A model generated the notes under the pieces. It ran no database searches, was not told the origin of the DNA, and saw only the letters and a program-made list of their open reading frames with translations. Made by a program: the position numbers and the translations under genes. From NCBI GenBank assembly GCA_037954325.1, contig JBBMNZ010000027.1, positions 6,141,001-6,205,000 of the forward strand: a stretch of 64,000 nt of DNA. The letters are read 5' to 3'. Below, piece after piece: positions 51,257 to 63,400 of the stretch (within the stretch, counting starts at the first letter, position 1; each line of letters starts with the position of its first letter). Origin of the DNA: Fistularia commersonii. Lineage: Eukaryota > Chordata > Actinopteri > Syngnathiformes > Fistulariidae.

Positions 51257-54200
51257 TGTGTGAGTTTGTAACCATTGCTCAGGGTGATAATATTAAAGGG
51301 GATGGGTAAACTGAAATAGATCTTTAATGTTGAAGGCTGCTATGCTCCACTACAACAGTCTATTGGATAAGGATACATCCCTTTTCGGTGCCTCTCACAC
51401 CAAGAGAGACGATATCACAACAACTGTCGCAGCGACAATGTGAGGTCTATAAATAGTGTCCCTCTGTCCTCATCGCTGACGCTGATTAATTTTGTTATAA
51501 ATTATCTTGAGGGGAAAAAACCTAGATCGTGAGCTAAATTGTTCAGTCCACCGTTTGAACTGTTTGCATTGTTTTCCTTTTTTCCTGAAATTGGTGTCTC
51601 AGCATGAAATATCACCTAGAGATTCCTGAAACCTTGATGATGAGCTTCACAAGTACCCTCAGCTACACTGAGCATGATGATTTCCATATAAGTAAAATTC
51701 TTAGATTTTCAATTTTCATTGAGCCTGTCATATGGAAACGAGAAAGCGATATAAGAATATGCTTATTGTTTGCTCTTTATAATATACAGAAGAGAATATC
51801 TGAAGCATACAGACATCAACTATCAATATCAATGTGCTTTTCTCTACAAAATAAAGCAACTGACAAATTTCTTATCACCATTGATACAAGTTTTAATACT
51901 TAAAAACTAGACCTGCAACTGAAGTTTGATGTGAACAAAAATAAGATATTAAAAAAACTACATAAACTAGTTTGAAGTGCTTTAGACATATGTGGGCGTT
52001 TTTCCCTGTCAAAGCTGCTCATTTATATTTGCACATCATGTCTTTCACACTTTTGAGCCACCAGCAATTAGACATCTATCCTCGCATAAACAAACTACTT
52101 TTTATTTTTTATGAGAAACCAATAGTGTCACATTTGCAGAGACAATAGATTTTTTATTTTTATTTTCACAATTTTATACATTTTACCCTTTTGAAAGTGG
52201 TTTGAAGGGTTTAAATGGGGTGTTCTTAGCTGTGTTCATTAAAAAGACCGACAACATTTGACAAATTTAAGGGGGAGGAATAAGTGGAACCAGAAAGTAC
52301 CTCATCTGGACAATCTGCCCTCTCAGTAAAAGGAACACATTAAGAAAACTCTCTAGTACCAGAAATTAAATCTCATCTGTAGTTGAAGATGTTTAGTATG
52401 CAAGTTAACTTGTGTCTTAAGCAACAGCAAAGATGTGAACATTAACACGTACATCTGCATATTAACAAGTTGATAGTGTAAATGTTCACTTCTCACAATG
52501 TACATTTCTTCCTGTGTTATTTGTTTTTATGCAGTTTCTATATTTCTTAAGTTACCCATCTTATTACTCATTCTATTTACTGTAATGTTTCATTACATGT
52601 TGAAGCCTGGCCAGGGACAAAGACTTGGTGAAAATTATCTGTAGCTCGACAGCCAATGTACATCGCATTTTCCCATTTGTTTGTGGCAATGTTGTATGTC
52701 CTGTCAGTCCCCGTTAAATAAACAATAAAGATAGAGAAGACATACAGTCTTCCTGTCTACACTGCCACCAGACCTAAGGTTGGAAGATAATCCTTCAAAA
52801 AAATCTCAAGTTTAAACCACAACAGAGTATGACTTTATGTCACAAAGATTTAGGGGGAACCTTCAGACTATTTTTCACTTCATTACTGAATGCAGGGATG
52901 TTGTCCTCAAACTGACTATGCAGCCTCTGACTGGCCCCAAACACAGAGCACTGAACAGATTATTTTACTGGGGAAAACAAAAGAAATTAACCTCATGCTT
53001 CATCTAAGTCAGCAAGTAAGTAAAGAGATAAGGTATAGGAACAATCACACCTATTTCATATCCATTACAGGTAAGATAATTGAAATTTAATTTATAAAAC
53101 GTGTTAAAGAGAATGGCGATATTACAAAAATGTTTGTGGTTTGTCCAAAGAAATTTTACAAAGAGCTGAACCTCTGTAAGAGTCAAATAAGTCAGTGAGC
53201 AGAGCGAGTGAGTGACAAACCAAAGCATCTTGCTTTCAAGTGTATTATGTATCATAAAAGATTATGAATCCAAAGGTCAACACTTGGTACTATTGTTTTA
53301 ATGTACAATTATGTCTGACAGTGGTATATCTTTGCCAAGGGCTTCAACAGTAGTCTAAATCAATAATTCTTTTGACTTTGTACTTGAAACTGTGCTACTG
53401 GTAGTGAACAAGCACTAGGAATTAAAAATTCATGACCAAACTTTTGTTTTGAGTTTTTTTTTTTATCAAGCAGGTAGGTTTTTTTTTCAAAGCTAACTGA
53501 CCTTTTAACACACACAGACTAGTTGGTTCTGTAAATGTATGTAGAAAAAGGAACAAAACAAAATATTTCTCAACTAAAATTTGAGTTACTTTTCTTGCTT
53601 CCTCCTTTCCATTTATCATACCTTGTCTAATGAAGTCTCTTGAAAATTACCTTTCATCAAAACAAGCACTATTTTGTCAAAACAAGAATAAAAAAGTGAA
53701 CCAAAATTCAAGTAGTTTCATCTTGATATTCTCATATCAACTTTCTTTGTTGTGTAAACCCGGAATACCAAAAAAATGAGCCATGGCTTCTTGCCACAAG
53801 GTTACGGAGGCAGCAAACACGAAAAACAATAGTGCTCTGACCTTTAGCCTGTGTCTTGACGGAAAGGCTCTGCTGAAGATATCTAACCATTGCTTACTTT
53901 GACTGGCATTTGTATGCAGCCAGATTTGTTATTCTCATGACACTTTCTTTCAGCAGGTCCATGGCATCCCCCAATGTAACAATGTAACAGTGAGAAAACA
54001 AATTGTTGAAAAGTTTTGTCCATCTTCAGCTGTGAGCTGATAAAAGATTTGAATCTTTATCATCCTCACAAGGGGTTGCACGAAGGTCACTGAATAAAAT
54101 TTACACAGAATTGACATTGGATCTTTTAGCTAGAATACACCCTCACTACATTATTTGATGTGAATAAACATTTATGGGCTATGTTGTCAGAACTAGTGCC

Positions 54201-54719
54201 TGCATGAGTGAGTTATGACCAGATATAATAATGCAACTCATTAACCTTAACTTTAAAAACAAAAAACAAAAAAGCAGCATACTAATTAGTATATAAGTGT
54301 GGTGTTAACTTAATATTAGCTTGAAAGACAAGATGCCATAAAGTTCACACACACACACACAGGCAGCCTTGTTGGCCGTAATAGGAGTGTCATTTTGTAA
54401 GAGCAAATCAGTCCGTCACCAAGCTGCATATCTTCCTTCCTTCAGATATACTAGGAGAGAGATTTAATTACCACGCACACACTCAGCCACAGGTAGGGGC
54501 ATAGAGCAGGATTTAATTATTACCCTCTCTCTTCTTTTCCGTGCACACACAAACACATACACACCGTGAGGTGGTGATAGACCTTAATTGTACCAGCATG
54601 ATGTTGTATGAGGAGGCAAAACGTCTACACACAAAGATTAACAACAAGAGTGCGCCTACACACACACTCACAATCACACACATATTTATTTTGGCGTGTA
54701 TAACCACAACGACTTGAGA
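51255..54719. other. AT-rich intron, no clear feature
   Basis: A small palindrome TGTCGC-A-GCGACA lies near 51424-51440. A short CA array is at about 54346-54361 and CA-rich bits at 54475-54690. No exon or named repeat. Confidence 0.4.
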
Positions 54720-54885
54720 CAGATGTCTGTGGAGGTTCTCAGTCCTCCAGGTCACGGTGAATTCTTGTCGAAACCTTCTTGTCGTGGCAACTGGATTTGA
54801 ATTTCTTAACTTGAAGACGTTTCACCGCTCATCCAAGAGGCTTCTTCAGTTCTAATGGCCTGTGGGGAGTTTGTGAATGTAACTG
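54720..54885 (-). mobile_element. Teleost repeat ending, class uncertain
   Basis: On the minus strand the phrases 'ctgaagaagcctcttggatg', 'agcggtgaaacgtcttcaag', 'tccagttgccacgac' and 'gacctggaggactgagaacctccacagaca' follow in the order of a common fish repeat. I cannot place its class with confidence. It directly abuts the tail of the L2-like LINE in the same orientation. Confidence 0.65.
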
Positions 54886-54892
54886 CCGAGAC

Positions 54893-55745
54893 AGACTTTG
54901 TCATTCTGTATGCAGTAGGATGTATACACAGTGAAATTTCATTTGCATAGGCACCAGCTTACAGTAATCAGATATGAATTACAGAAAAATTCAAGTAGTT
55001 GAGGCGCAAGTAATAGATATATAGTTTGTATGTACACTATTGAACAGCAGCTGTTTGTGGCAGTGGCATTATATTGCAGTGCAAGTTAAAAAGCAGCAGT
55101 GGGACGTATGTGCAAAGAGAAAAATGTAACAACTGAAATATGCATTTACAGGAAAATAATGCAGCTGGACAGGGAGTATATGCAGCAACAATGAAGGTGA
55201 ATATTTACAGCAGAGTGATTTATGCTGCATTATTGAAGTATTTTCCAGAAGCAATGAGATTGTACATTATTAAGTGTTTAACAGTCTGATGGCCTTGGCG
55301 TCAAAGCTGTTGTAGAACGTGATGGCTCCGCAGCATTCGATGCAGAGCCTCTTTTCCAGAAGCCAACAGGGTAAAAGATAGGAATCACTGCAGATCTTCC
55401 TAGCCCAAGACATATAACGGTTCTGTGCAAAATCCTGGATGGAGGGGAGAGATGTCCCGATGATCCACTCCGCTGTCCTCGCCACTCTCTTCACAACCTT
55501 CAAGTCAGATGCTCTGACTTGAACCAACCACACAGAGATGCAGTTGGTTCAGATGCTCTTTATGGTCCTGTCGAATGTGTAGAGGATGGGTGACAGCAGG
55601 TGAGCTCTTCTCATCCTCCCCAAGAAGTAAAGTACATCCACTGTTGTGCCCTCGTGACCAGTGATGCTGTGTTCGTAGACCAGGTGAGGTCGTCTGTGCA
55701 TTGCCAGCACAAAGTGTCTGGGGGTGCACAAAGTTCCTAAATCTG
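54893..55745 (-). mobile_element. 5'-truncated L2-like LINE: reverse transcriptase C-terminus and 3' UTR
   Basis: On the minus strand the frame from 55731 to 55270 gives a protein typical of the end of L2/CR1-group reverse transcriptases in fish. It shows VDVLYFLGRMRRAHLLSPIL, then (after an in-frame stop at 55549-55551) RTAEWIIGTSLPSIQD, ARKICSD and FYNSFDAKAIRLLN. Just upstream, in another frame, TDDLTWSTNTASLV matches the preceding part of the same domain, so a one-base frameshift lies near 55620-55640. After the terminator the 3' UTR runs to about 54893 and ends near ATGACAAAGTCTGTCT, like the AATAAAGTCT tail of such LINEs. Only the last 150 or so codons survive, which fits 5' truncation at insertion. 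The element is dead. Confidence 0.88.
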
Positions 55746-57003
55746 ATAAGCTAAAATTGCTGAGTGGTGAAATGTTAATTGATCATCTTTATTCATTTAC
55801 AACAACTTTACTACAGTTCAGAACAAATTTTAGGACATTTTCTCAAGTAACTTGGAAAAATGATAGGGAAAGTCACAGAATATATTGGTGAGAACTAAAA
55901 AGTAAAATCACATTACAGGCAGAAATGCTTTTACCTGTGTAAAAGATAGAGGTAAGCACAACAAAAGAATTTATGAATGTTTGCCTCTCCTACTAAATAT
56001 TTGTCGATCAGCATCTGAGAGTAATATTGCCTATCCTTATCTTCATTTACACCTTCCTCACAGCTGTCCTCGCCACTATCATCATCATTATGATCATTAC
56101 CGTGATCATCATCATCATCAACATCATATTTCCTGCCAGCTAGCTATGATGCTAGCAGCAGAGCTGAGGTCTTCAGTCTGATCTGTTAAGTGGCCAACAA
56201 CACAAGGTCACCAGAAGTAAAAAGCTGCACTCTTTTAAATTACTACAGACAGATGCCCGTGCAAAACCTCTTACCTGCAAATGAGTGCTTAGATTTGCTC
56301 ATTATTTATACTATTTGCAATACAAAACAAAATTCCATTGTGAAAGTAGAGTAAATCACAGCACAACACTTTGCAAAATACTTTGAAGTAGTAAGGCTTT
56401 AGAGTATTTCAGTGATCAAAAACTTTTTCCTGAGCACGCCAGCAAACCTTTTAATCACGGACTACATAAGTGTATGTATCACAGCGGCTGGCAACAGCCT
56501 TGGTGATGGCATTGATGGACACATTTAAAATCAAATCGGGGATGAATTGTGCCACACCAAGATGATGCTCTAATATTGATTGAAAATTAATTGTTAGAGA
56601 AAACTGTATGATGGAAAGAAGGAAAGAAAGAAAGCCAGGCCACAGGAGGGAATGTGTGTTTAAAAATGTGATTAAGCTAGTCCATTACCAATTCACAGAA
56701 AAACTAAAAAGCTAATCCACCTGACAAAAATAAATAAAATCAGAAAATATGGGTCCAAAAGGTCCTTAAACCTACTGGGAAAGTATCCAGTATGCCAGAT
56801 GGCAAGTTCAGCCTCTGTCATTATTCTTTTACAATTGTATTACCAGAATAATTACTCAGATGTTGTGTTATGATTCCACAATAGTAAATGCTGAGTACAG
56901 CAGCACTACGACTTAACATCTGGAAGAACTGATAGGGGCTGAAGATTAGCAAAACATACGCTATATTCAGGAAAAGAAGGTGTCTGTCCATCTGTCTATC
57001 CAC
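55746..57003. other. Intron with a CAT trinucleotide patch
   Basis: About 56078-56127 is a loose CAT/ATC array with a near-palindromic GATCATTACCGTGATCATC in it. A small GAAA/GGAAA run lies near 56608-56635. Otherwise unique. Confidence 0.5.
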
Positions 57004-57052
57004 CTGTCTGTCTGTTTGTTTGTTTGTTTGTTTGTTTGTTTGTTTGTTTGTT
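57004..57052. repeat. (GTTT)n tetranucleotide array
   Basis: Starts with CTGT units and continues as about ten GTTT units. Confidence 0.96.
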
Positions 57053-57680
57053 AAGAGTGTCTATATTTGTATTTGGGCCAATTGCAATATTATGACCAAA
57101 GTGTGCTTGTGCAGATGATGAAAAAGTTAAAAAGGAGAAACAGAACTAAGAGCACAAGATACCATATGGATAGATCATCAGTTTCAAAGTACTAACAAAT
57201 ATTCATGGTAAATTGTGCTATAGTTATGACAAAGTGTGATAAAAACAATGTAAGATCTCATAATGTTATGTGACACTGCTGTATCCACACTGACGGGGAG
57301 AAAGGGGGGAAGGCAAAGGGGAGCCAAGAGAGGAAATAAACAGAGGGGAGGAGAGTATGACTCCAGAGGGCATGATCTATTATCCCCATGTTGTTCCTAG
57401 AACATGTTAATTAACCCATCAACCCCTAGCCTAACCCGAACATGAATGATGTCCCAGGAACAAGACCATTCCCATAGTAACAGATGAGAGGGAGAGGGGA
57501 AGGACAGAAAAAAATACAACAAAGGAAAAAAGTGAAGGGATTTGAAAGTAATCTCCCAGCAATTTGCCCATTTTTGTAAGTACATGAGTTAAAACAGGGC
57601 AAAAGTACAAGTTATCACAATATTCCCTTTAATCATCACTTACAGATGTAAATCTGTTTGTGTAATTTAAAACGTTGATT
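57053..57680. other. Intron with a purine- and G-rich patch
   Basis: About 57293-57357 is rich in G and A on the plus strand, with several runs of three or more G. No exon or repeat family. Confidence 0.5.
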
Positions 57681-57750
<70 letters not shown>

Positions 57751-57780
57751 TACATATTCATTTATTTATTTATTTATTTT
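57681..57780. repeat. Compound (TA)n-(CA)n-(TTTA)n microsatellite
   Basis: Seven TA units pass into about 25 CA units, then CGCACATACATATTCA, then about five TTTA units. It lies just left of the RTE-like LINE. Confidence 0.97.
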
Positions 57781-57849
57781 AAATGCAGCCCCAGGTGTCA
57801 AGGCCAAGTTAAATCAAAATCAGAAATCACTATCAGATACTTAATTGAT

Positions 57850-58925
57850 CTCGGAGGACATTGAATAAATGCAGAGGGTTGTGCCAGGAAGGACATCTAG
57901 CGACGTAAAACTGAGGCTGTACTGTGTGTCCACGACATCAAGTGGAAGGGTAGTGAGGTTAGAAGCTTAGGTGCAGGATTTAAGTTATCATGGTATTGAT
58001 GGAAAGAGAAAGTGATTAGGAATTGTCTTAAATGAGGATTTTATCCGGAATGTTCTGGAGATGAAAAGAGTATCAGATAGAGTGATGAGTCTAAATCTAG
58101 AAATTGAATTGTGCGACGTTCAATGTTATTGGTGGCTATGCCCCACAGGTGGGATGTGTGTAAGAAGAAGTTCTGGATATCATTAGATGAAGTGATGCAG
58201 ACAGCACAGAATGGTGGAGGTACTGTATGCCCTGGAAAGGTGATGAATTGAAGGTTAGCCGCAGCAAGACAGAATATGTGTGTGAATGAGAGGGACCCAA
58301 GTGGAACGGTGAGGCTAAAGGGAAGGGAGATAAAGATAGTGGAGGAGTGTGAGTACTTAGGGTTAACAGTAGAGAGCAACTGAAAGTGTGGAAGAGGTCA
58401 AGAAATGTGTGCTAGCGGGTAGGAAAGAGTGAAGAAAAGTGTCAGGTGTGATTTGCAATAAAAGTGTATCCGCCAAAATGAAAGGAAATGTGTGCAAGAC
58501 AGTGGTGAAACCAGCGGTGCTGCAAGGTTTAGTGCCTGCAGGATTGCGTGGAAGACAGGCAGAGCTAAGGGTAGCGGGAAAGAAAATGTTGAGGTTGTCT
58601 TTGGGAGTGATTAGGAGAGATAGGATCAGGATTGACAGCAAATTAGATGTTTAAGAGAGTAAGTCAGAAGGGCCAGACTGAGATGGTTTGGACATGTTCA
58701 GAGGAGGAATGGTTAATACAGGTATACTGATACAAAGATGCTGAGGTTGGAACTGCCGAGCAGGAGGGCCCAGAGGAAGACCAAGAGGAGATTAATTGGT
58801 GGAGTGAGAGAGGACATGAGGTTTGGTGGTTAGGGATTAGACGACACAGAGAATAGGGTTAGATAGAGGAAGATGATTTGCTGTAACAACACCTAGAGGG
58901 AGCATCTAAAAGCAAAAGAAGAGGA
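57850..58925 (+). mobile_element. Internally deleted RTE-clade LINE
   Basis: Two parts of an RTE-type protein are joined. At about 58040-58150 the endonuclease end reads NVLEMKRVSDRVMSLNLEIE followed by a YAP.VGC-like remnant. From about 58200 the reverse transcriptase C-terminus follows: EEYLG-like residues, then VSGVICNKSVSAKMKGNVCK at 58438-58500, KMLRLSLGVIRRDRIR, ARLRWFGHV, MLRLELPSRR and TKRRL. These are hallmarks of the RTE C-terminal region. The central reverse transcriptase with the catalytic FADD-type motif is missing, and several frameshifts and stops are present. The end, 'acctagagggagcatctaaaagcaaaagaag', matches the known tail with its GAAG-type repeat. The copy is not active. 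Confidence 0.87.
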
Positions 58926-61900
58926 ATATGTTATAACTTTTTTAGATCAAATTATTAAGCTATCAGTGACTACAAAAAATATGGCACTATACAAATAGAT
59001 TTGCATTTTGTTTGCTACAGAACAACAAAAAACACAATTATTAGTAGTATGAGGAGTAATAGACAGTGTCAATGGCGTTTCACATCTTTGGGGCTTGAAA
59101 ATAGATTATGGACAAGGTATATGAGAGGAGGAAATATACAGCAAATAAGCATGAGGGTGGGCAAGCAACAAACAGAGGTCCCATGATAACAAGGGGAAAG
59201 AGGGCAGGTGAGTTTAATCCATAAACCGATCAAAAGATCTGTGCGATGAGCCCTTGTATACTGCCTTTCCTTACACCTGAACAATCTCCAAGCACTACAA
59301 GTGACACAAAGACAAATATATGGCACAGAACAAGACAAATCCCCCATTCCACACATTAGTCTATCTAAAGTGAACTGGGCTAAAACTTGGCTGCTCTGAT
59401 GGATATCTGCCCTTTAGACATGATGCTTGGCCATTAACTATGCTCACCCTTCCACTGTCCATCTCTTAATCTTCTCCTCTGCCATCTCAACCCTTTCCAC
59501 CCCATTCTTCCTCATTCTACATCCCACCATACATCCTTTCCCTCTCATGTCCCCTCACAACGCCTTTGCACATTAGACCCGTCTCATCATTTACACTCAT
59601 CCACATTGCACTGTTCACTTTTGCCTTTCTCCCGCACTCTGCTTTCTCTTCTTTCATCATCTCTATCTCCAGACATCAAATCTAACCATATAAACTCATC
59701 TATCTAATCCTTTCTATCACCACATCTGTCTCTTTCTGGCTGGCCCTGTCTCTTCCCCCCTCCCCCTCTCCTCTTCTCTCCTGTTGTTATTAGACTAAGC
59801 CCATTACTTCTATTATACACATACAGTAACACTCACAACTTGGGTTATTATGCATGCGCAGAACATCGGGATCTTTCTCGGATACTCTGACAGTGAACTA
59901 ATCAACTTGCAGCATCACAGAAAAGGGTGTCATGTGATTTAAAGAGACACATTTATGCAACCGCACAGAGTCAGGAGCAGGCCAAGAGTCATACTAAGGG
60001 TCATGAGAATGGTTAGAGGCATATACTATCACTATTTAACCTATATTGCTACATTTTGCACTTGTTTGCATCTAATGATGTTCCCAAAGGATGAATATAT
60101 ATGAAAGATAAAAATATCAATACTTGTAGTCTCTTTCTCGTTACAACATTGCCATACATTTTATGCTATCATTTTTCCCCATGAGTCTTCACATACTTAA
60201 CAGCTGCTCCTTTTGGACCAAAGGCTGGTATACTCAGTGTATATTTTCCAGTCCAATCATGTATTCATTTCTCTTTTCTCTCTGCAGTTCGACATTGCAT
60301 GAGCCAATTGTCTACGTTCACTAGTCCAGGCAAGGAAGCATAAAAACATAATACGGTACCAAGCAACTGACTTTGTTCAGTTTGGGTTTTTTTTCACCCC
60401 TTGTATGAAAGGCTTCCTCCGTTCTTCGGCTGCCACAACATGATTTTACAATGAGAACCATGACCTGGATGACTGTGAGATCCTTCACAAACCAATACAT
60501 AGCACACTCCAGAAATTAGAGCTGAGCCAGTTAACTACTTGCATTCCTCTACTGGTACGCTTCTGTCCTTTCTATCCATCGATCCTCTTTTATCTCATCC
60601 CTCTTCCTTTTCAGCCCCTCTTCTTTTCTCCCTCTGCCGGATATTATGTTTAGCCATTATCTACACTCACGCCGCTGCTCTAGTCCATCCATCTCTCCTT
60701 TCTCACTTCCCTCAACTGTCCACCTCGCTCACCTCCAAATAGAGTCACCTATTATCTGCACTAATCCCTCCATCCATCCTTTGTTTCCTGTGCTAAGATT
60801 CTCACTCAGCAAGATCAGGTAATGGCATTTGCACACTCACAAACACACAAAGTCAGTCATCAATCACATTAGTAGGCACAGCGTGACGGCAGTTTGACAT
60901 TACTTTAAATCACAAGAATATTTGGCTAAATTGTGGGGACCTGCATAATAAATAATGAATAAATCAAATTTGAATAAATATTGATAAATTAGTGAAGCTA
61001 CAGTGGTTTTACAAGTTGCAGCTAAACAACAGAAGTCCAACTCATTAGTTTCAGTATCAAATCATCTCATGTCCACCGTCAATATAAATTGCACAAAAAA
61101 TGATGATATACATGATAGTATATGGCAAATCAAATTGGCAGCATGAACGTTGAACAGCTTATCAAGCTGACAGATATCTCATTTAGTTTGTGATAAGCTG
61201 ACATGTTTTTTGATCCAGCCTTATTGTCAAAAAAAACCTTTTAAGTTAGCAGGTATTGTACTTCATAAAAGCAAAACTTACCATGTTTCCCACACTCGTC
61301 TTTTATGGCGACACTATATTTCAACTGAAAAAAGAATTATGAATTCAAACAAAATAGTGAACAGGAACTTAACACATGAGTCTTGCGCTGACCATCAATG
61401 TACAATTTAGTCTGGAATGTGTTTGCTCCTGGTGCTTTTCGTAGGTTAAAGATAAGAGTCTCAGCACATCCATTATCTGCTTCTAGGGGCAGTGTTTCTA
61501 CTGTAAATGCTGTCTGTGAATTCAATGCTGTAATTACAACACAAAGGTGAAAGCATTCAATCATGGATGGATATCAGCACCTATAAGCCAAACCAGGAAA
61601 CAATCTGTATTGGGCATGGAAGTTTACAGGAAATGTCTCTGTCACACCCTGCTGCTAAAACTCTCCTCCAAAAGCATGTACTGTAGATGTGACCATAGCT
61701 TTGTCCAAAATCTTGCCATATGTCCTAACCCATATACACTTTTACATTTGGCAAATTTACATGAATTAAACTGCCGTGTTCTGAATTATATTTAGTGCAT
61801 TACTAAAAGCTGAATCCACTTCTGGTTGGGACAGGATTACAACAACATTAAGAGTTTATGTTTTCAAAAGACAGTTTTGCTTCAGGGCTTAGCAGAATTC

Positions 61901-62283
61901 ACAGTCGATTTGTTTGTAAACTCTCTTCTTAAACCATCATGTTCCACTCAACAGGTCAAACTGGACAATTTTCAGAAGATTTGATTTCTTAATACCTTCA
62001 TCCTGGTCCTCTATACTGTATATGCACTCTTCCTTTCATTCCCAGACTTGTACCTATTCTCCTCTACTTATTCTCGAGCACCATTTATTTCAGTCTTTCA
62101 TTGGCAATGTCCATCTATCTTCTTTTCCATTTTTTTTTCTATCTTGTCCTTAATTTTAATTAGCTTCATACTGAGTCTTCACAATACCAAATCTTTTGGG
62201 TGCTCGTCTTTCTATAAGGTTCCAATTTGCTCCCGATGTACGGTACTCCCTATGTTTTGTCTTTCTTGTCTCAGTTCTGAGAA
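58926..62283. other. Intron with two pyrimidine-rich blocks
   Basis: Blocks at about 59440-59790 and 60539-60800 are strongly C/T-rich on the plus strand. 59235-59300 faintly resembles another fish repeat. No exon recognised. Confidence 0.45.
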
Positions 62284-62354
62284 TCTCTCACTCACTCACT
62301 CAATCACTCACTCACTCACTCACACACTCACTCACACACTCTCACACACACACA

Positions 62355-62412
<58 letters not shown>
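62284..62412. repeat. (CTCA)n passing into (CA)n
   Basis: About eight CTCA units with one CAAT change turn into CACA-CTCA mixtures and then a pure CA run of about 25 units. Serine-Leu-Thr-His-rich frames across it are accidental. Confidence 0.97.
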
Positions 62413-62415
<3 letters not shown>

Positions 62416-63220
62416 CTCCAGGGCCACTCTGGGTTTGACAATCCACTTCACTGCTGGCTCCGCTGTTCCTCCTTATCTGTCATTCCCTCTCCTCCCCCCT
62501 CCAATTCATCTCCCCCTATACTGCTTTCCTCCACTCTCCTTCCTCAGGTTACTGTTAGCAGTTTTCAGTGCAAGAAGAAAAAAAATCAGCACAATCATCA
62601 TTTGGAAATCATCATCTGCATTCAAGCTCATTTTAGATAAGACTTAGGCACATTTTTTTTTCTTCCCATGAAGATTGTGTGTTTTGCTATTTAGATATCC
62701 AATTTCAGCAGCTGGAACCGATTGTGCTATCATTACTAACTAATCATAAAGCTCTTTATAGGAACAATTTAAATTGTTGAATTATTGAATTTATACATTT
62801 ATATGGCAAATTTGCATAATCCAAGTTTTTATAAAGAGGTTATTATAAGAGTAAAAACAGTTTGAAAAAAATGTGAAAAATATGAATCATGCACTTAGGA
62901 CTATTTGTATAGCATTAAGTAGTTCAATATCCATGCAGTTTGTGCACAAGTGCAACATGTTAAAAGATAGTGTTCGAACAGATCTAACAAATCGAACAAA
63001 AACTGATTACATCCCCCTCAACATTACACAAATAAATGATTATATACATAAATTATCTAAATAATATGTGCCTTTAATTGGGCAGAACCTTGGATTCTTT
63101 GAAATGGCACATAGAAGAAGCCGGTTATTTCAAGTTTAGTACTTAAGATGAAATTAAAAGTGCAACTTAATTGGGACAAAACAGACATCATCTATTATTA
63201 TTTGAAGCTTTGAAGTGATT
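62413..63220. other. Intron, no feature seen
   Basis: Pyrimidine-rich to about 62570, then AT-rich and apparently unique. Confidence 0.45.
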
Positions 63221-63227
63221 TACATGG

Positions 63228-63400
63228 ATGCAGCGGCCCCGTACTCTTGGGCTACATGCGGCTGTTTATCACAATGTGCTTAGATTCATTACAGGTGACA
63301 GTTTTAGAGCACAACATTGTATCCTCCATGAAAAGAGAAAATATTACCTCTTGTTTACTGACATGCCATATCTCATGAAATACTGTTTTAAAATACTACA
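63228..63400 (+). mobile_element. Short LINE reverse-transcriptase remnant
   Basis: In the plus-strand frame starting at 63228 the peptide AAVYHNVLRFITGDSFRAQH, then CILHEK and YYLLF, matches the C-terminal region of a fish non-LTR reverse transcriptase, which has the form (D)AVYHSALRFITGDSFRTHHCILYEKV. The expected stretch between CILHEK and the LLF word is shortened, so this is an internally deleted scrap. Similarity seems to fade by about 63400. The family is not assigned. Confidence 0.6.

Noticed and set aside
58041..58641. Minus-strand frames of 112 and 92 codons
   Set aside because: They are antisense to the RTE-like LINE, whose plus-strand translation is clearly the meaningful one.
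59235..59300. Faint similarity to another common fish repeat ('cccttgtatactgcctttcc', 'caatctccaagcactaca')
   Set aside because: Too short and diverged to call without a library search.
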